Assembly: GCA_000299115.1 (NCBI GenBank)
Contig: CP003801.1
Span: 496,001-560,000 of the forward strand
Length of the DNA stretch: 64,000 nt
Origin: an alpha proteobacterium HIMB59
GTDB lineage: Bacteria; Pseudomonadota; Alphaproteobacteria; HIMB59
Reading direction: 5' to 3'
Shown: positions 9,105 to 17,971 of the stretch, in pieces
How positions within the stretch are numbered: position 1 is the stretch's first letter
Layout of the letters: each line of letters opens with the position of its first letter
Notes under the pieces: model-generated
Database searches by the model: none
What the model saw: the letters and a program-made list of their open reading frames with translations, nothing else
What the model was told of the DNA's origin: nothing
Program-made: the position numbers and the translations under genes

Positions 9105-10176
9105 GGATATTGGTGTTTTCTTTGTTAAACAAATGACTTTTAGATAGATCAAATTTTACTTTGATCATATCGCCACTTTTAATTGAGCTATCTCCAGCAC
9201 ATTCAACTACTATCGGTTCGCCCTCATTTTCCAAATATACAAAAGTACTAGATCCAAGTTTCTCTACAACAAAGGCTTTGCTCTCCCAGTCAAAGTCTGT
9301 GCTGTCGGATACGTGAATATCTTCAGGTCGAATACCAAATTTGACTTCCTCGGAACTTAACTGACCTTGAATATTTTTAGGTAAGATAAAACTTTTATTT
9401 AATAAGCTTAGATCTATTTTATCGGTGTTTTGTGAATTTATTTTAGCATTAATAAAATTCATTTTTGGTGATCCAATAAATCCAGCAACAAAAAGATTAT
9501 TGGGCTTATTGTATAAATCTAAAGGAATTCCTTTCTGAGAGATTTCTCCTTGATCTAAAACGATAATTTCATCAGATAAAGTCATGGCTTCAGTTTGATC
9601 ATGAGTAACATATACCATCGTAGCATCTAGCTGCTCATGTAATTTTGCTAATTCAATCCTCATTTGAACTCTGAGTGCAGCATCAAGATTAGAAAGTGGT
9701 TCATCGAAAAGAAAAACTTTTGGCTTTCTTGTAATTGCTCGACCTATCGCCACTCTTTGTCTTTGACCTCCTGAGAGTTGTTTGGGTTTACGTTGAAGGT
9801 ATTCTTCAATTTGAAGAGTTTTTGCTGCCTCATGTACTCGTTCTTTGATTTCTTCTTTAGATCTTTTTTCTAATTTTAAACCAAATGCCATATTATCGAA
9901 TACAGTCATATGAGGGTATAAGGCATAGGATTGGAATACCATTGCTATATTCCTTTCCTTTGGAGAAAGATCATTCACCACTCGATCATCAATGGAAATG
10001 GTTCCAGAATTAATTCCCTCTAATCCAGCAATCATACGAAGTAATGTAGATTTTCCGCATCCAGAAGGCCCAACCAAAGTAGTGAAAGATTGACTTTTTA
10101 CTTTTACAGAAAAATCTTTAATGACATGGGCTTTTCCATAAAGTTTATTTAGATTTTTTATCTCAATTTCAGACAT
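9097..10176 (-). CDS. aglK: Sugar ABC transporter ATP-binding protein (AglK/UgpC/MsmK type)
   Basis: Energises the adjacent glucoside importer in the cytoplasm. It has 359 residues: an ABC domain with Walker [10 protein letters not shown] (36-44), Q-loop FQSYALYPH, signature LSGGQRQR and Walker [13 protein letters not shown], then a C-terminal TOBE/MalK-like regulatory domain (roughly 235-359, with FGIRPEDIHV). The ATG overlaps the upstream GH4 stop by one base (TAATG), so the two are translationally coupled. The last bases overlap the GH1 start. Named aglK by family and operon position; MsmK-type ATPases often serve several sugar permeases, so it may not be exclusive. Confidence 0.92.
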   Translation of the reverse strand: MSEIEIKNLNKLYGKAHVIKDFSVKVKSQSFTTLVGPSGCGKSTLLRMIAGLEGINSGTISIDDRVVNDLSPKERNIAMVFQSYALYPHMTVFDNMAFGLKLEKRSKEEIKERVHEAAKTLQIEEYLQRKPKQLSGGQRQRVAIGRAITRKPKVFLFDEPLSNLDAALRVQMRIELAKLHEQLDATMVYVTHDQTEAMTLSDEIIVLDQGEISQKGIPLDLYNKPNNLFVAGFIGSPKMNFINAKINSQNTDKIDLSLLNKSFILPKNIQGQLSSEEVKFGIRPEDIHVSDSTDFDWESKAFVVEKLGSSTFVYLENEGEPIVVECAGDSSIKSGDMIKVKFDLSKSHLFNKENTNILA

Positions 10177-11492
10177 TAATTCAAATATCCTAAATAATCA
10201 TTTTGTTGAAAAAGCATGGTATCTAATAGTGATGATGCGGCTTTTGCATCGTGTACCACAGGATCTGCCAATAGTGCAAACAAGGCATCTTTTTTAGAAT
10301 GATTGAGAATTGCTTGAGTCGTCATTTGAATGGCACCAACTTGTGAATTTAATAAAACCCCAAATGATTGAGGATAATTTTCTAATTTCTTACCATGTAT
10401 TCCACTTTTATTTATTATTGCTGGTACTTCCACGACAATATCTGATGGAAGGCATTCAATAAAACCTTTATTAGGAATATTAACCGCATGCTCCAATGCA
10501 TTAGTATCGTTAACTATATTTTCAATTATAGGAACTATTCTTTCATGAGGCTCTTTTACTTCAGGATTAAAATATTCATCATAACTGTCATTCTCATAAT
10601 AATTTAAGCATTTTCTTTTGTAGTTTTCATAAAAATCTAGGATACCATCATGATCAGCGACGCTATAGGCCCATGGAAGATATTCGCCTATGTGACTATC
10701 TGTTGTGATTGGAAGATAATTATATTGATTAAATAATTCAAAAAAAACTCCTCGCTCTGCTCCTGGCTTTGAAATAAAACCTTCATGGTCATTAACAAGA
10801 GTGGAATAATAATCATTAAATTTTTCTCTTATAATAGGATAACCATCTTTGCCAGTATCCTTGTAATTTACTTTAAGGAGTATCGAAAAATGGTTTAGAC
10901 CACCTGCTTCAAATTCAATATTTTCCAAAGGGGTCTCAAGAAGAGTTGGTAGTTGTCGGTCCATTGATTTTACTTCATGACAAAGGCCTATGATCTTTAA
11001 ATTAGGAAAACGCGTGGTCAAAGCATGACATATCCTTTGCATTGGATTAGAGTAACTAAAAACAAATGCCTCTGGACAAATCTTTTCAATATCTTCGCAA
11101 ATTTCAATAATAGCTGGCACTTGACGCATTGCATGAAACATACCTCCGGGTCCTCCGTTTTCTCCATAAACTTGTTTGATGCCATACTGAAGAGGGGTTT
11201 TCCAATCCTGATCCCACAAATCAAATCGACGACCCACTTCGATAGAAATTAAGCAAAAATGGGCATCTCTTAAGGCCTCTGATCTTGAAGTAGTAGCTTG
11301 AATTTCAAAATTAACTCCTAATTTTTCTTTATAAGAAAGAGCTATATTCTTAGTATTTTCAAGGGTTTTGGCATTAATATCATGCAGCACAAGGGTAGAA
11401 CCCTCCAAAATTTTAGATTTAAAAAAATCTCCAACAATACCTAATCCAAAATTAGTACTGCCTGCACCTATAATTACTATTCGATTGCTCAT
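10176..11492 (-). CDS. GH4 family alpha-glucosidase/alpha-galactosidase (NAD and Mn dependent)
   Basis: GH4 enzymes cleave glycosides by an oxidation-elimination route using NAD and a divalent metal. 438 residues. The N-terminal Rossmann loop is IGAGSTNFG (8-16). The likely metal ligands are Cys171 in GLCHE and His201 in AGGLNHF, the same spacing pattern as AglA/MelA-type members. Start: the ATG at 11490-11492 directly precedes the Rossmann strand and has AAAGGGAT upstream; a longer frame from 11621 overlaps the permease and is not supported. It occupies the slot that the GH13 aglA gene has in the rhizobial aglEFGAK operon. Alpha-gluco- versus alpha-galactosidase (or galacturonidase) is undecided; nearby galE-galK would suit galactosides. 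Confidence 0.88.
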   Translation of the reverse strand: MSNRIVIIGAGSTNFGLGIVGDFFKSKILEGSTLVLHDINAKTLENTKNIALSYKEKLGVNFEIQATTSRSEALRDAHFCLISIEVGRRFDLWDQDWKTPLQYGIKQVYGENGGPGGMFHAMRQVPAIIEICEDIEKICPEAFVFSYSNPMQRICHALTTRFPNLKIIGLCHEVKSMDRQLPTLLETPLENIEFEAGGLNHFSILLKVNYKDTGKDGYPIIREKFNDYYSTLVNDHEGFISKPGAERGVFFELFNQYNYLPITTDSHIGEYLPWAYSVADHDGILDFYENYKRKCLNYYENDSYDEYFNPEVKEPHERIVPIIENIVNDTNALEHAVNIPNKGFIECLPSDIVVEVPAIINKSGIHGKKLENYPQSFGVLLNSQVGAIQMTTQAILNHSKKDALFALLADPVVHDAKAASSLLDTMLFQQNDYLGYLN

Positions 11493-11506
11493 TTTATCCC
11501 TTTCTT

Positions 11507-12649
11507 TTAGCCTTTCACCGAACCTGCAACTAATCCTCTTATAAAATATCTTTGTAAAGAAAAGAAGATCAACAATGGCACACTCATCGAGATGAACGCA
11601 CCGGTAGTAAGTATTTCCCAATTCTCTCCCCGAGAACCCAGAAGCTCTTTTAACTTCGCAGTTAAAATAATCTCACTTGGGTGTTTGTCTAAGAACACCA
11701 GACCTACTAAGAGGTCATTCCAAACCCATAAAAATTGTAAAATGAAAATAGAAGCAAAAGCAGGTATAGAGAGGGGGACTACTATTTTAATAAAAGTATC
11801 ATAGTGAGTAGCACCATCAACTCTTGCAGCTTCCATCATCTCGTTAGGAAGTGATTTTAAAAAATTCCATAATAAAAAAGTTGTAGAGGCTAATCCAAAT
11901 CCAGTATGCGCCATCCATATTCCTGGAAATGATTTTGCAGCGACTCCAAATAAAGCACCAATATCATTATAGATGGAAAGAATAGGAATTAATGACATCT
12001 GTAAAGGAACAACCAAGGCAGCAATAACAGTCGCTAGTAATAAATCTCTTCCATAAAACCTCATCCAAGTTAGGGAGTATGCAAAAAAAGAACAGATAAT
12101 AAGAGGAATTAAAGTTGAGGGTATTGCTACAGCAAATGTGTTGATAAAAGCTTGACCTAATCCCTCTCTTAAGAGCACTTCCTTATAATTATCGAGAGTA
12201 AAACTTGGGGGGCTTGAAGCTGAAACAAAAATTCTTTTTCCTTTCTTTTTAGTAAACTTTTCTTTTGATCTCCAAAAGTAGTTTCCTGTTTCATCGATAG
12301 AAATTTCTGAACCATCTTTAAATACGGCTATTTCACCTACTTCAAATTCATCGATATTTTTAGAGGTAATGCCAAAACGAGAAATAATTTTCCCGCTTCC
12401 CTCCTCAAAAACTTTTCCCTTGATGATGAAATAACCATTTTCCTCTATTTGGGACTCCATACCCTCAGTTCGGTATATCTCATTAACATCAGTAGTAGTA
12501 AAAGAGGTCCACCACCCACTAATTGCTAAAACATCTTTGTCTCGAAGGGAGCTAATAAAAAGACCAAAAGTAGGGGCTATCCACACAAAAACAAAAATAA
12601 GAAGTAATAATTGAGCAAAAATTGAAGAAATTGAAAATTTTTTTATCAT
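11507..12649 (-). CDS. aglG: Glucoside ABC transporter permease AglG-like (MalG type)
   Basis: Inner-membrane subunit of the importer, 380 residues from the ATG at 12647-12649, which overlaps the aglF-like stop as ATGA. TM1 is near residues 5-30. A roughly 100-residue periplasmic insert follows (about 35-140, charged, with FEEGSGKIISRFGITSK). Then come five further TM segments with the EAA loop (MMEAARVDGATHYDTFIKIVVP) that docks on the ATPase. The large insert and total length match the AglG/GgtD-type permeases of alpha-glucoside and glucosylglycerol transporters rather than ordinary MalG (about 280-300). The C-terminus RGLVAGSVKG is typical of the family. Confidence 0.88.
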   Translation of the reverse strand: MIKKFSISSIFAQLLLLIFVFVWIAPTFGLFISSLRDKDVLAISGWWTSFTTTDVNEIYRTEGMESQIEENGYFIIKGKVFEEGSGKIISRFGITSKNIDEFEVGEIAVFKDGSEISIDETGNYFWRSKEKFTKKKGKRIFVSASSPPSFTLDNYKEVLLREGLGQAFINTFAVAIPSTLIPLIICSFFAYSLTWMRFYGRDLLLATVIAALVVPLQMSLIPILSIYNDIGALFGVAAKSFPGIWMAHTGFGLASTTFLLWNFLKSLPNEMMEAARVDGATHYDTFIKIVVPLSIPAFASIFILQFLWVWNDLLVGLVFLDKHPSEIILTAKLKELLGSRGENWEILTTGAFISMSVPLLIFFSLQRYFIRGLVAGSVKG

Positions 12650-13629
12650 ATTTTTTGCTCTTTTCTGTGTTGGTATAAGTTCCAACCAAGAATTGGGATA
12701 ACACCAATCATAATACAGAAGGCCAAGACACTTCCTCTACCTGAGTCACCACCACCTCTAAACATCCAGTCATACATCAGATTAGCTAAAACTTCAGTTT
12801 GCCATTGCCCGTTTGTCATGGCGTAAATAATGTCAAAAACTTTCAAGACTAAAATCGTAATGATTGTCCAAATCACTAAGATTGTTTGTTGAAGGTAAGG
12901 GATAATAATCGACCAAAATATTTTAAGTTCACTGGCCCCATCTATTCTAGCTGCATCTAAAGTCTCAGTAGGAATACTTCTTAATGCAGCACTAAAGATA
13001 ACTAACGCAAGACCGGTTTGTATCCAAATCATAATGGCCATTAAAAATAAGTTATTCCATATTGGAATAGTAAGCCACGCTTGAGGCTCAAAACCCAAGG
13101 CTACAACGATGGCATTTAATAAACCTATTTGTTCATCTCCAGGGCCACGATAGTCATAAATAAATTTCCAGATAACGCCCGCGCCCACAAATGAAATAGC
13201 CATGGGCATAAAAATTATAGATTTAGCAATTGTTCCCCACCAAATCCGATCTGCAAGATTGGCGATAACTAAACCAAAAAAGGTACTTAGCGTTGGAACG
13301 ATTAAGAGCCAACCAAAATTGTTTAAGATACTTCGTCTAAAATCAGGATCTTTTATTGCCCATGCATAATTTGACCAACCTAAAAACTCCCTTCCTATTT
13401 TATCATAAAAACTTAGACGAATAGTTTCAAAGACGGGATAAATAATAAATACAAATAAAACAATAAAAGCGGGTGCAATAAAAATTACGACACGAAGAGA
13501 ATTTTCTAATTTGAATATTTTTGAAGAACGCTTGCCAAAATAATCTAGAAGAAAGTTAGATACATGAAAAAAAAGAACAAATGACAAAATTCCTATCAGA
13601 ACAGTCAGGGCGAGTGAAAATATTGTCAT
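12646..13629 (-). CDS. aglF: Glucoside ABC transporter permease AglF-like (MalF type)
   Basis: Inner-membrane permease of 327 residues with about seven TM segments: an extra N-terminal helix (1-27), then a helix near 48-70 and the MetI-like core. The EAA loop is ETLDAARIDGASELKIFWSIIIP. Length and architecture match AglF. The start is ATG at 13627-13629 without an obvious Shine-Dalgarno; a stem-loop (13654-13681) lies just upstream between this gene and the binding-protein gene. The stop shares bases with the aglG ATG. It should form the translocation pore with AglG. Confidence 0.88.
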   Translation of the reverse strand: MTIFSLALTVLIGILSFVLFFHVSNFLLDYFGKRSSKIFKLENSLRVVIFIAPAFIVLFVFIIYPVFETIRLSFYDKIGREFLGWSNYAWAIKDPDFRRSILNNFGWLLIVPTLSTFFGLVIANLADRIWWGTIAKSIIFMPMAISFVGAGVIWKFIYDYRGPGDEQIGLLNAIVVALGFEPQAWLTIPIWNNLFLMAIMIWIQTGLALVIFSAALRSIPTETLDAARIDGASELKIFWSIIIPYLQQTILVIWTIITILVLKVFDIIYAMTNGQWQTEVLANLMYDWMFRGGGDSGRGSVLAFCIMIGVIPILGWNLYQHRKEQKI

Positions 13630-13653
13630 AGAAATATTATAAGCACTGAAATT

Positions 13654-13681
13654 TTAGGGCGAATAAAAATATTCGCCCTAA
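13654..13681 (-). terminator. Intercistronic stem-loop between binding-protein and permease genes
   Basis: A perfect 11-bp stem (TTAGGGCGAAT / ATTCGCCCTAA) with a six-base A-rich loop, lying 12 bases after the aglE-like stop and 25 bases before aglF. It has no long U tract on the minus strand. Such hairpins in sugar transporter operons usually protect the abundant binding-protein message and reduce read-through into permeases. This is an inference from position and structure. Confidence 0.7.
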
Positions 13682-13692
13682 TTGATTAAATA

Positions 13693-15003
13693 TTATTGAC
13701 CAGCTTCCCAGCTAGCTTGGATAGCATCTGCTACTTCTTCAGCAGACTTTCCATTGGTGTAGTCGACCATTCCTGTCCAGAAAGATCCTGCTCCTACCCA
13801 ACCTGGCATTAGATCTGATCCATCAAATCTAAATGTAGTTGCTTGCTGAAGGATATCGTGAAGGCCTCTAAAGGTGTCACTAGCATATTTACTGGTATCA
13901 ACACCTGTATGAGGTGTTAAAAAACCACCTTTTTCCATAAATCTCTCATGCGCCTCTGGGTGCATTAAGAACTTCATGAATTCTGTAGTTGCCCTCTTAT
14001 CATTAGTTGCTGTTAAAATAGTTCCACCACCTAACACAGGCTTACCTAAATCCTTATCTGCATACGCAGGGAAGTAGAAAAAGTCATAATCTACTCCAGC
14101 CTCTAACCCTTCTGGGAAGAATGCAGGAATAAAGCTTGCCTGTCTGTGCATCATACACTCAGCAGGAGATGAAAATAATCCATTTGGAGCATCTCTGAAG
14201 TCAGTTGTTGCTACAGCTTTAGAACCACCATTCACATAAGAGTCATTTAAAGCAATTGATCCAAAGAAATTCATAGCTTCAATTACTCTTGGATCATTAA
14301 ACTTCATTTCATTTGAAACCCATTGATCATAAACACGTGGTGAGTGAGTTCTTAACATGATGTCTTCCATCCAGTCCGTTGCAGGCCAACCTGTAGCACC
14401 ACCAGAACCAAGACCAATACACCATGGTGTATTTCCGTCAGCAGCCATCTGATCAGTTAAAGCTAATAGCTCTTCCATTGAAGAAGGAACCTCATAACCA
14501 TTGTCTTCAAAGTTATCTGGTGAATACCAAACTAAACTTTTGACGTTAACTCTGTAGAATACTCCGTAAAAAGTATCAAAACCTGCTGGATCAGGATAAG
14601 TAGATAAATCTACCCAAGATTGTCCAGCTGCATAGTTATCTAGAACTAATTGCTTAATACTATCATCTAAAGAATTCAAACAACCAGTCGCTGCAATGTT
14701 AGCTGCAAGACCTGGCTGTGGGAAGACTGCGATATCTGCAGGACTTCCTGCTTGACAGTCAATATTAATGATTTGTTCAAATTCATCTGATCCACCATAT
14801 TCAACAGTAGCGCCAGTTGCATTTTCAAAAATTGAGATTACATCTCTGAATGACTCATCTTCAGGAGCCATCCATGGACCAAAAATCTTTAAGCTTTCGC
14901 CTGTAAGATCTGGGCCAGTATAGGAGTGACCTCCCGCATTTGCAAAGTTTGCACCAAACATTGACAACGCAAGAACACTCACAAGTGTTTTTAAAAGTTT
15001 CAT
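13693..15003 (-). CDS. aglE: Glucoside ABC transporter substrate-binding protein AglE-like
   Basis: Periplasmic binding protein of 436 residues that captures the sugar for the permease. The signal peptide is MKLLKTLVSVLALSMFGANF with cleavage near ANA-GG (about residue 23). The mature protein has the family-1 sugar-binding fold, e.g. LKIFGPWM and EFEQIINIDCQAGSPADIAVFP, which resembles AglE of rhizobia. A strong ribosome site (AAGGAGGAG) precedes the ATG. It is the first gene of the operon, divergent from its LacI regulator. AglE-type proteins bind sucrose, maltose, trehalose or glucosylglycerol; the actual ligand is unknown. Confidence 0.9.
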   Translation of the reverse strand: MKLLKTLVSVLALSMFGANFANAGGHSYTGPDLTGESLKIFGPWMAPEDESFRDVISIFENATGATVEYGGSDEFEQIINIDCQAGSPADIAVFPQPGLAANIAATGCLNSLDDSIKQLVLDNYAAGQSWVDLSTYPDPAGFDTFYGVFYRVNVKSLVWYSPDNFEDNGYEVPSSMEELLALTDQMAADGNTPWCIGLGSGGATGWPATDWMEDIMLRTHSPRVYDQWVSNEMKFNDPRVIEAMNFFGSIALNDSYVNGGSKAVATTDFRDAPNGLFSSPAECMMHRQASFIPAFFPEGLEAGVDYDFFYFPAYADKDLGKPVLGGGTILTATNDKRATTEFMKFLMHPEAHERFMEKGGFLTPHTGVDTSKYASDTFRGLHDILQQATTFRFDGSDLMPGWVGAGSFWTGMVDYTNGKSAEEVADAIQASWEAGQ

Positions 15004-15043
15004 CGAAACTCCTCCTTACATAAAATAATAGTGGTCAGATTTT

Positions 15044-15059
15044 ACCAAAACGTTTTGGT
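15044..15059. promoter_or_regulatory. LacI-family operator (perfect 16-bp palindrome)
   Basis: ACCAAAACGTTTTGGT is its own reverse complement with a central CG, the classic LacI/GalR-type operator shape. It lies 40 bases before the aglE-like ATG and 27 bases before the divergent LacI-type regulator ATG, so one site could control both transcripts. Confidence 0.85.
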
Positions 15060-15086
15060 TGTCAAACGAAAATTTCTCACTATTCT

Positions 15087-16109
15087 ATGCGTATTGTGAA
15101 TATCATCGAATTAGCTAAGAAACTCAACCTTTCTATCACCACTGTATCCAGAGCCCTGGGGGGGTATTCAGATGTCAGTGAAGTTACCAGGAAACGAGTT
15201 ATGGACTTCGCAAAAAAGCATAATTACAACCCCAACCCTTATGCAAGTAATTTGGCATCCCACAAATCTAATGCTGTCGGTTTTGTTATTCCTCTATATG
15301 GCTTGAATAACAACACCTTAAACCAAATTTCCTATTTTAAATTTGTTGCAGGGATGTCCACAAAAATAAATCAAGACAATATTTTGTTTTATATGTTATT
15401 TGCAAATAGTGCCAAAGAGGAAATGGAATCCTATAAAAAGCTAGTTGAAGTCAATAAAGTAAAAAATATTATAATCCATAATGTTCAAACGGATGACAAA
15501 CGTATTGAATATTTAAATTCCAAAAAAATAAACTTTGTAGCTTGGGGTAGATCTAAAAAAATTGATTACTCATGGGTAGACTTAGATAATGAGCTGGCTA
15601 CGGAGCTTATTGTTGATTATCTTTACTCGAAAGGACACCAGTCTTTCGCTTTTATCAATGTTTCTGAAAAATATAACTTTGCCCATTTAAGAAAAAAAGG
15701 ATTTCAAAAAGCACTAAAAAAACACTCTCTAAAATTTGATAAATCTTTATATCAAACTACAAGTTTAGAGGACCCCTCATTTTCAAAAGAAATAACAATA
15801 AATCTTTTTAAAAAAAATCCAGAATTGAATTGTATTATATGCTCAACTGAATATTCAAGTGTTGGAGCTATTCAGGCATGCGCAGAGTTGAATAAAAAAA
15901 TTGGTGAGGACATTTCCATTATTACCTTTGATGGTCCGGTGGTGGAGTCGCTTACTAATCCTAAGTTAACTGCCATCTCCCATCCGCTTGAAGAGTTAGG
16001 AACCAATGCCATTAATATTCTTTTAGGCACAGAGAAAAAAAAACAACTTTCCAATTATTTAGTTAAACCTCATATTATTGAACGAGGTTCTGTAAAATCT
16101 CTAATATAG
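15087..16109 (+). CDS. aglR: LacI-family transcriptional regulator (AglR-like)
   Basis: A 340-residue repressor. The N-terminal HTH starts at about residue 6 (IIELAKKLNLSITTVSRAL) with the hinge helix near PYASNLASHKSNAVGFVIP. A type-1 periplasmic-binding-like effector domain fills the rest. The start is ATG at 15087, three codons before the HTH. It is divergent from the glucoside transporter operon and shares the palindromic operator at 15044-15059, so it most likely represses that operon and itself until the sugar or a derivative binds. The aglR name rests on context and family only. Confidence 0.87.
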   Translation: MRIVNIIELAKKLNLSITTVSRALGGYSDVSEVTRKRVMDFAKKHNYNPNPYASNLASHKSNAVGFVIPLYGLNNNTLNQISYFKFVAGMSTKINQDNILFYMLFANSAKEEMESYKKLVEVNKVKNIIIHNVQTDDKRIEYLNSKKINFVAWGRSKKIDYSWVDLDNELATELIVDYLYSKGHQSFAFINVSEKYNFAHLRKKGFQKALKKHSLKFDKSLYQTTSLEDPSFSKEITINLFKKNPELNCIICSTEYSSVGAIQACAELNKKIGEDISIITFDGPVVESLTNPKLTAISHPLEELGTNAINILLGTEKKKQLSNYLVKPHIIERGSVKSLI

Positions 16110-16162
16110 CTATTTCCAATTAGGAGATTTATATTCTTCAAATCATCCCTATATAATAAGTA

Positions 16163-17971
16163 ATGAAGCAATCAACCCTACAGCGTACTATCAATCTTTT
16201 AGCCCCTTTTTTATGGCCAAAAGATAAAAACTCCATGAAATTAAGGGTTATCGCCGCTGTTATTTGTTTATTACTAGCCAAAGCAGCCAATGTTGGGACA
16301 CCTCCCATTTTGGGATATGCGGTTGACTCCTTGACAGAGCTATCTCAAGGCCTGAATGTCTACATGTTAATACCACTCGCTTTGATCATTTCTTATGGAA
16401 TAGCGCGTGTGGCTGCCCTAGCATTTGGTGAGCTTAGAAATGCGATTTTCTCTAAGGTAGCTCAAAATGCGATCACTCAATTAACCTTAAATACTTTTAA
16501 ACATCTGCACTCTTTATCTCTGCAGTTTCATTTAGGAAGACAAACTGGTGCCTTGAGTAAATTCATTGATCGAGGAACCAAAGGGGTAAACTTTCTTCTT
16601 ACCTATGTTCTTTTTAATGTTATTCCAACCATCATTGAAATTTGTTTAGTAGCTGGAATCCTAGCTTACATCTATGGGCTCAAATACGCTCTCGTTACCT
16701 TAATTACAATCAGTCTTTATATAGTTGTCACTTTTACGGTTACCCAGTGGAGATTACAGTTTCGTCGAAGAATGAATGCAGCTGATAACGCGGTGAGTAC
16801 AAAGCTAGTAGATAGTCTTTTAAATTTTGAAACTGTGAAATACTTTAATAATGAAGAACATGAATACAGAAGACTTTTTGAATCACTTGATCAATATGAA
16901 ACTGAGTCTATTAAAAATCAATACTCACTAAGCTATCTGAATATCGCCCAAACGATTGTCATTATGACAGGGATTACGATTATGTTAGTCATGTCGGCAT
17001 ACGATATCCGAGCAGGCAGTTTAACGATTGGTGGCTTTGTAGTAATCAATGCTTATATGTTGCAGCTATACCAACCGCTCAATTTTTTTGGAACAGTTTA
17101 TCGTGAAATCCGACAATCCTTAACAGACATGGAAAATCTTTTTACACTCTGGGAGGAAAAGCCAAATCTCACAGATAGTGAGATAACACTTCAGAAAACC
17201 GAAGAGGCTTCTATTCGATTTGAAAATGTCAGCTTTGATTATGATGCAAGAAGAACCATCATCAAAAACATCTCCTTTGAGGTTCCCAATGGAAAAAAAG
17301 TAGCCCTTGTTGGTCCCACAGGTGCTGGAAAGTCCACAATTAGCAGGCTTTTATTTAGATTTTATGATCCTAAAGAAGGGTCTGTTTTTGTGAACAATCA
17401 AAACATCAAAGATATATCCCAGCAATCACTAAGAAAAATGATCGGTGTTGTCCCTCAAGATACTGTGCTCTTTAATGATACGATTTACTACAATATCTCT
17501 TATGGAAACCCTGATGCATCAGAAGAGCAAATTTATGAAGCTGCTAAGAGTGCAGACATTCATAACTTTGTCATAAACCTACCAGACGGATATCAAACCA
17601 TTGTAGGAGAGCGAGGTCTAAAACTGAGCGGTGGGGAGAAACAGCGAGTAGCAATTGCTAGAGCCATCTTAAAAAATCCTTCGATCTTCTTCTTCGATGA
17701 GGCCACTTCAGCATTGGATAGTACCACCGAAAAAGAAATTCAAAAAAACCTACAAACTATCTCACAAAATCGAACTACTTTAGTGATTGCTCACCGCCTC
17801 TCCACAGCCGCTGATGCCGATGAAATTTTAGTTCTTGAGCAAGGTCAGATTACGGAACGAGGAACACACGATGAACTTCTAAGTCGTAACGGGAAGTATG
17901 CAGAAATGTGGAATAAACAAAAAGATACTCAAGTTGTTCAAGATCTTGAGGCTACTAGTGTTTTGTCATAG
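16163..17971 (+). CDS. Atm1-type ABC exporter (heavy-metal/Fe-S-related, ABCB7 family)
   Basis: A half-transporter of 602 residues. The N-terminal membrane domain (about 25-330) has six TM helices and the LHSLSLQFHLGRQTGALSK loop typical of Atm1/HMT1. The ATPase domain has Walker A GPTGAGKST, signature LSGGEKQR, Walker B IFFFDEATSALDS and the H-loop (VIAHRLS). Bacterial Atm1 homologues export glutathione-metal or persulfide conjugates and help metal tolerance. The 3' end overlaps the convergent cytochrome c gene by 17 bases. It lies beside a copper-regulated cluster, which fits a metal role but does not prove it. Confidence 0.92.
   Translation: MKQSTLQRTINLLAPFLWPKDKNSMKLRVIAAVICLLLAKAANVGTPPILGYAVDSLTELSQGLNVYMLIPLALIISYGIARVAALAFGELRNAIFSKVAQNAITQLTLNTFKHLHSLSLQFHLGRQTGALSKFIDRGTKGVNFLLTYVLFNVIPTIIEICLVAGILAYIYGLKYALVTLITISLYIVVTFTVTQWRLQFRRRMNAADNAVSTKLVDSLLNFETVKYFNNEEHEYRRLFESLDQYETESIKNQYSLSYLNIAQTIVIMTGITIMLVMSAYDIRAGSLTIGGFVVINAYMLQLYQPLNFFGTVYREIRQSLTDMENLFTLWEEKPNLTDSEITLQKTEEASIRFENVSFDYDARRTIIKNISFEVPNGKKVALVGPTGAGKSTISRLLFRFYDPKEGSVFVNNQNIKDISQQSLRKMIGVVPQDTVLFNDTIYYNISYGNPDASEEQIYEAAKSADIHNFVINLPDGYQTIVGERGLKLSGGEKQRVAIARAILKNPSIFFFDEATSALDSTTEKEIQKNLQTISQNRTTLVIAHRLSTAADADEILVLEQGQITERGTHDELLSRNGKYAEMWNKQKDTQVVQDLEATSVLS

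Noticed and set aside
7779-9152. GH1 gene considered as a pseudogene because it lacks an ATG
   Set aside because: All GH1 motifs including both catalytic Glu are intact and TTG starts are available at the operon junction.
11018-11252. Open frames on both strands within the GH4 gene
   Set aside because: GH4 motifs run continuously through this stretch in the main frame.
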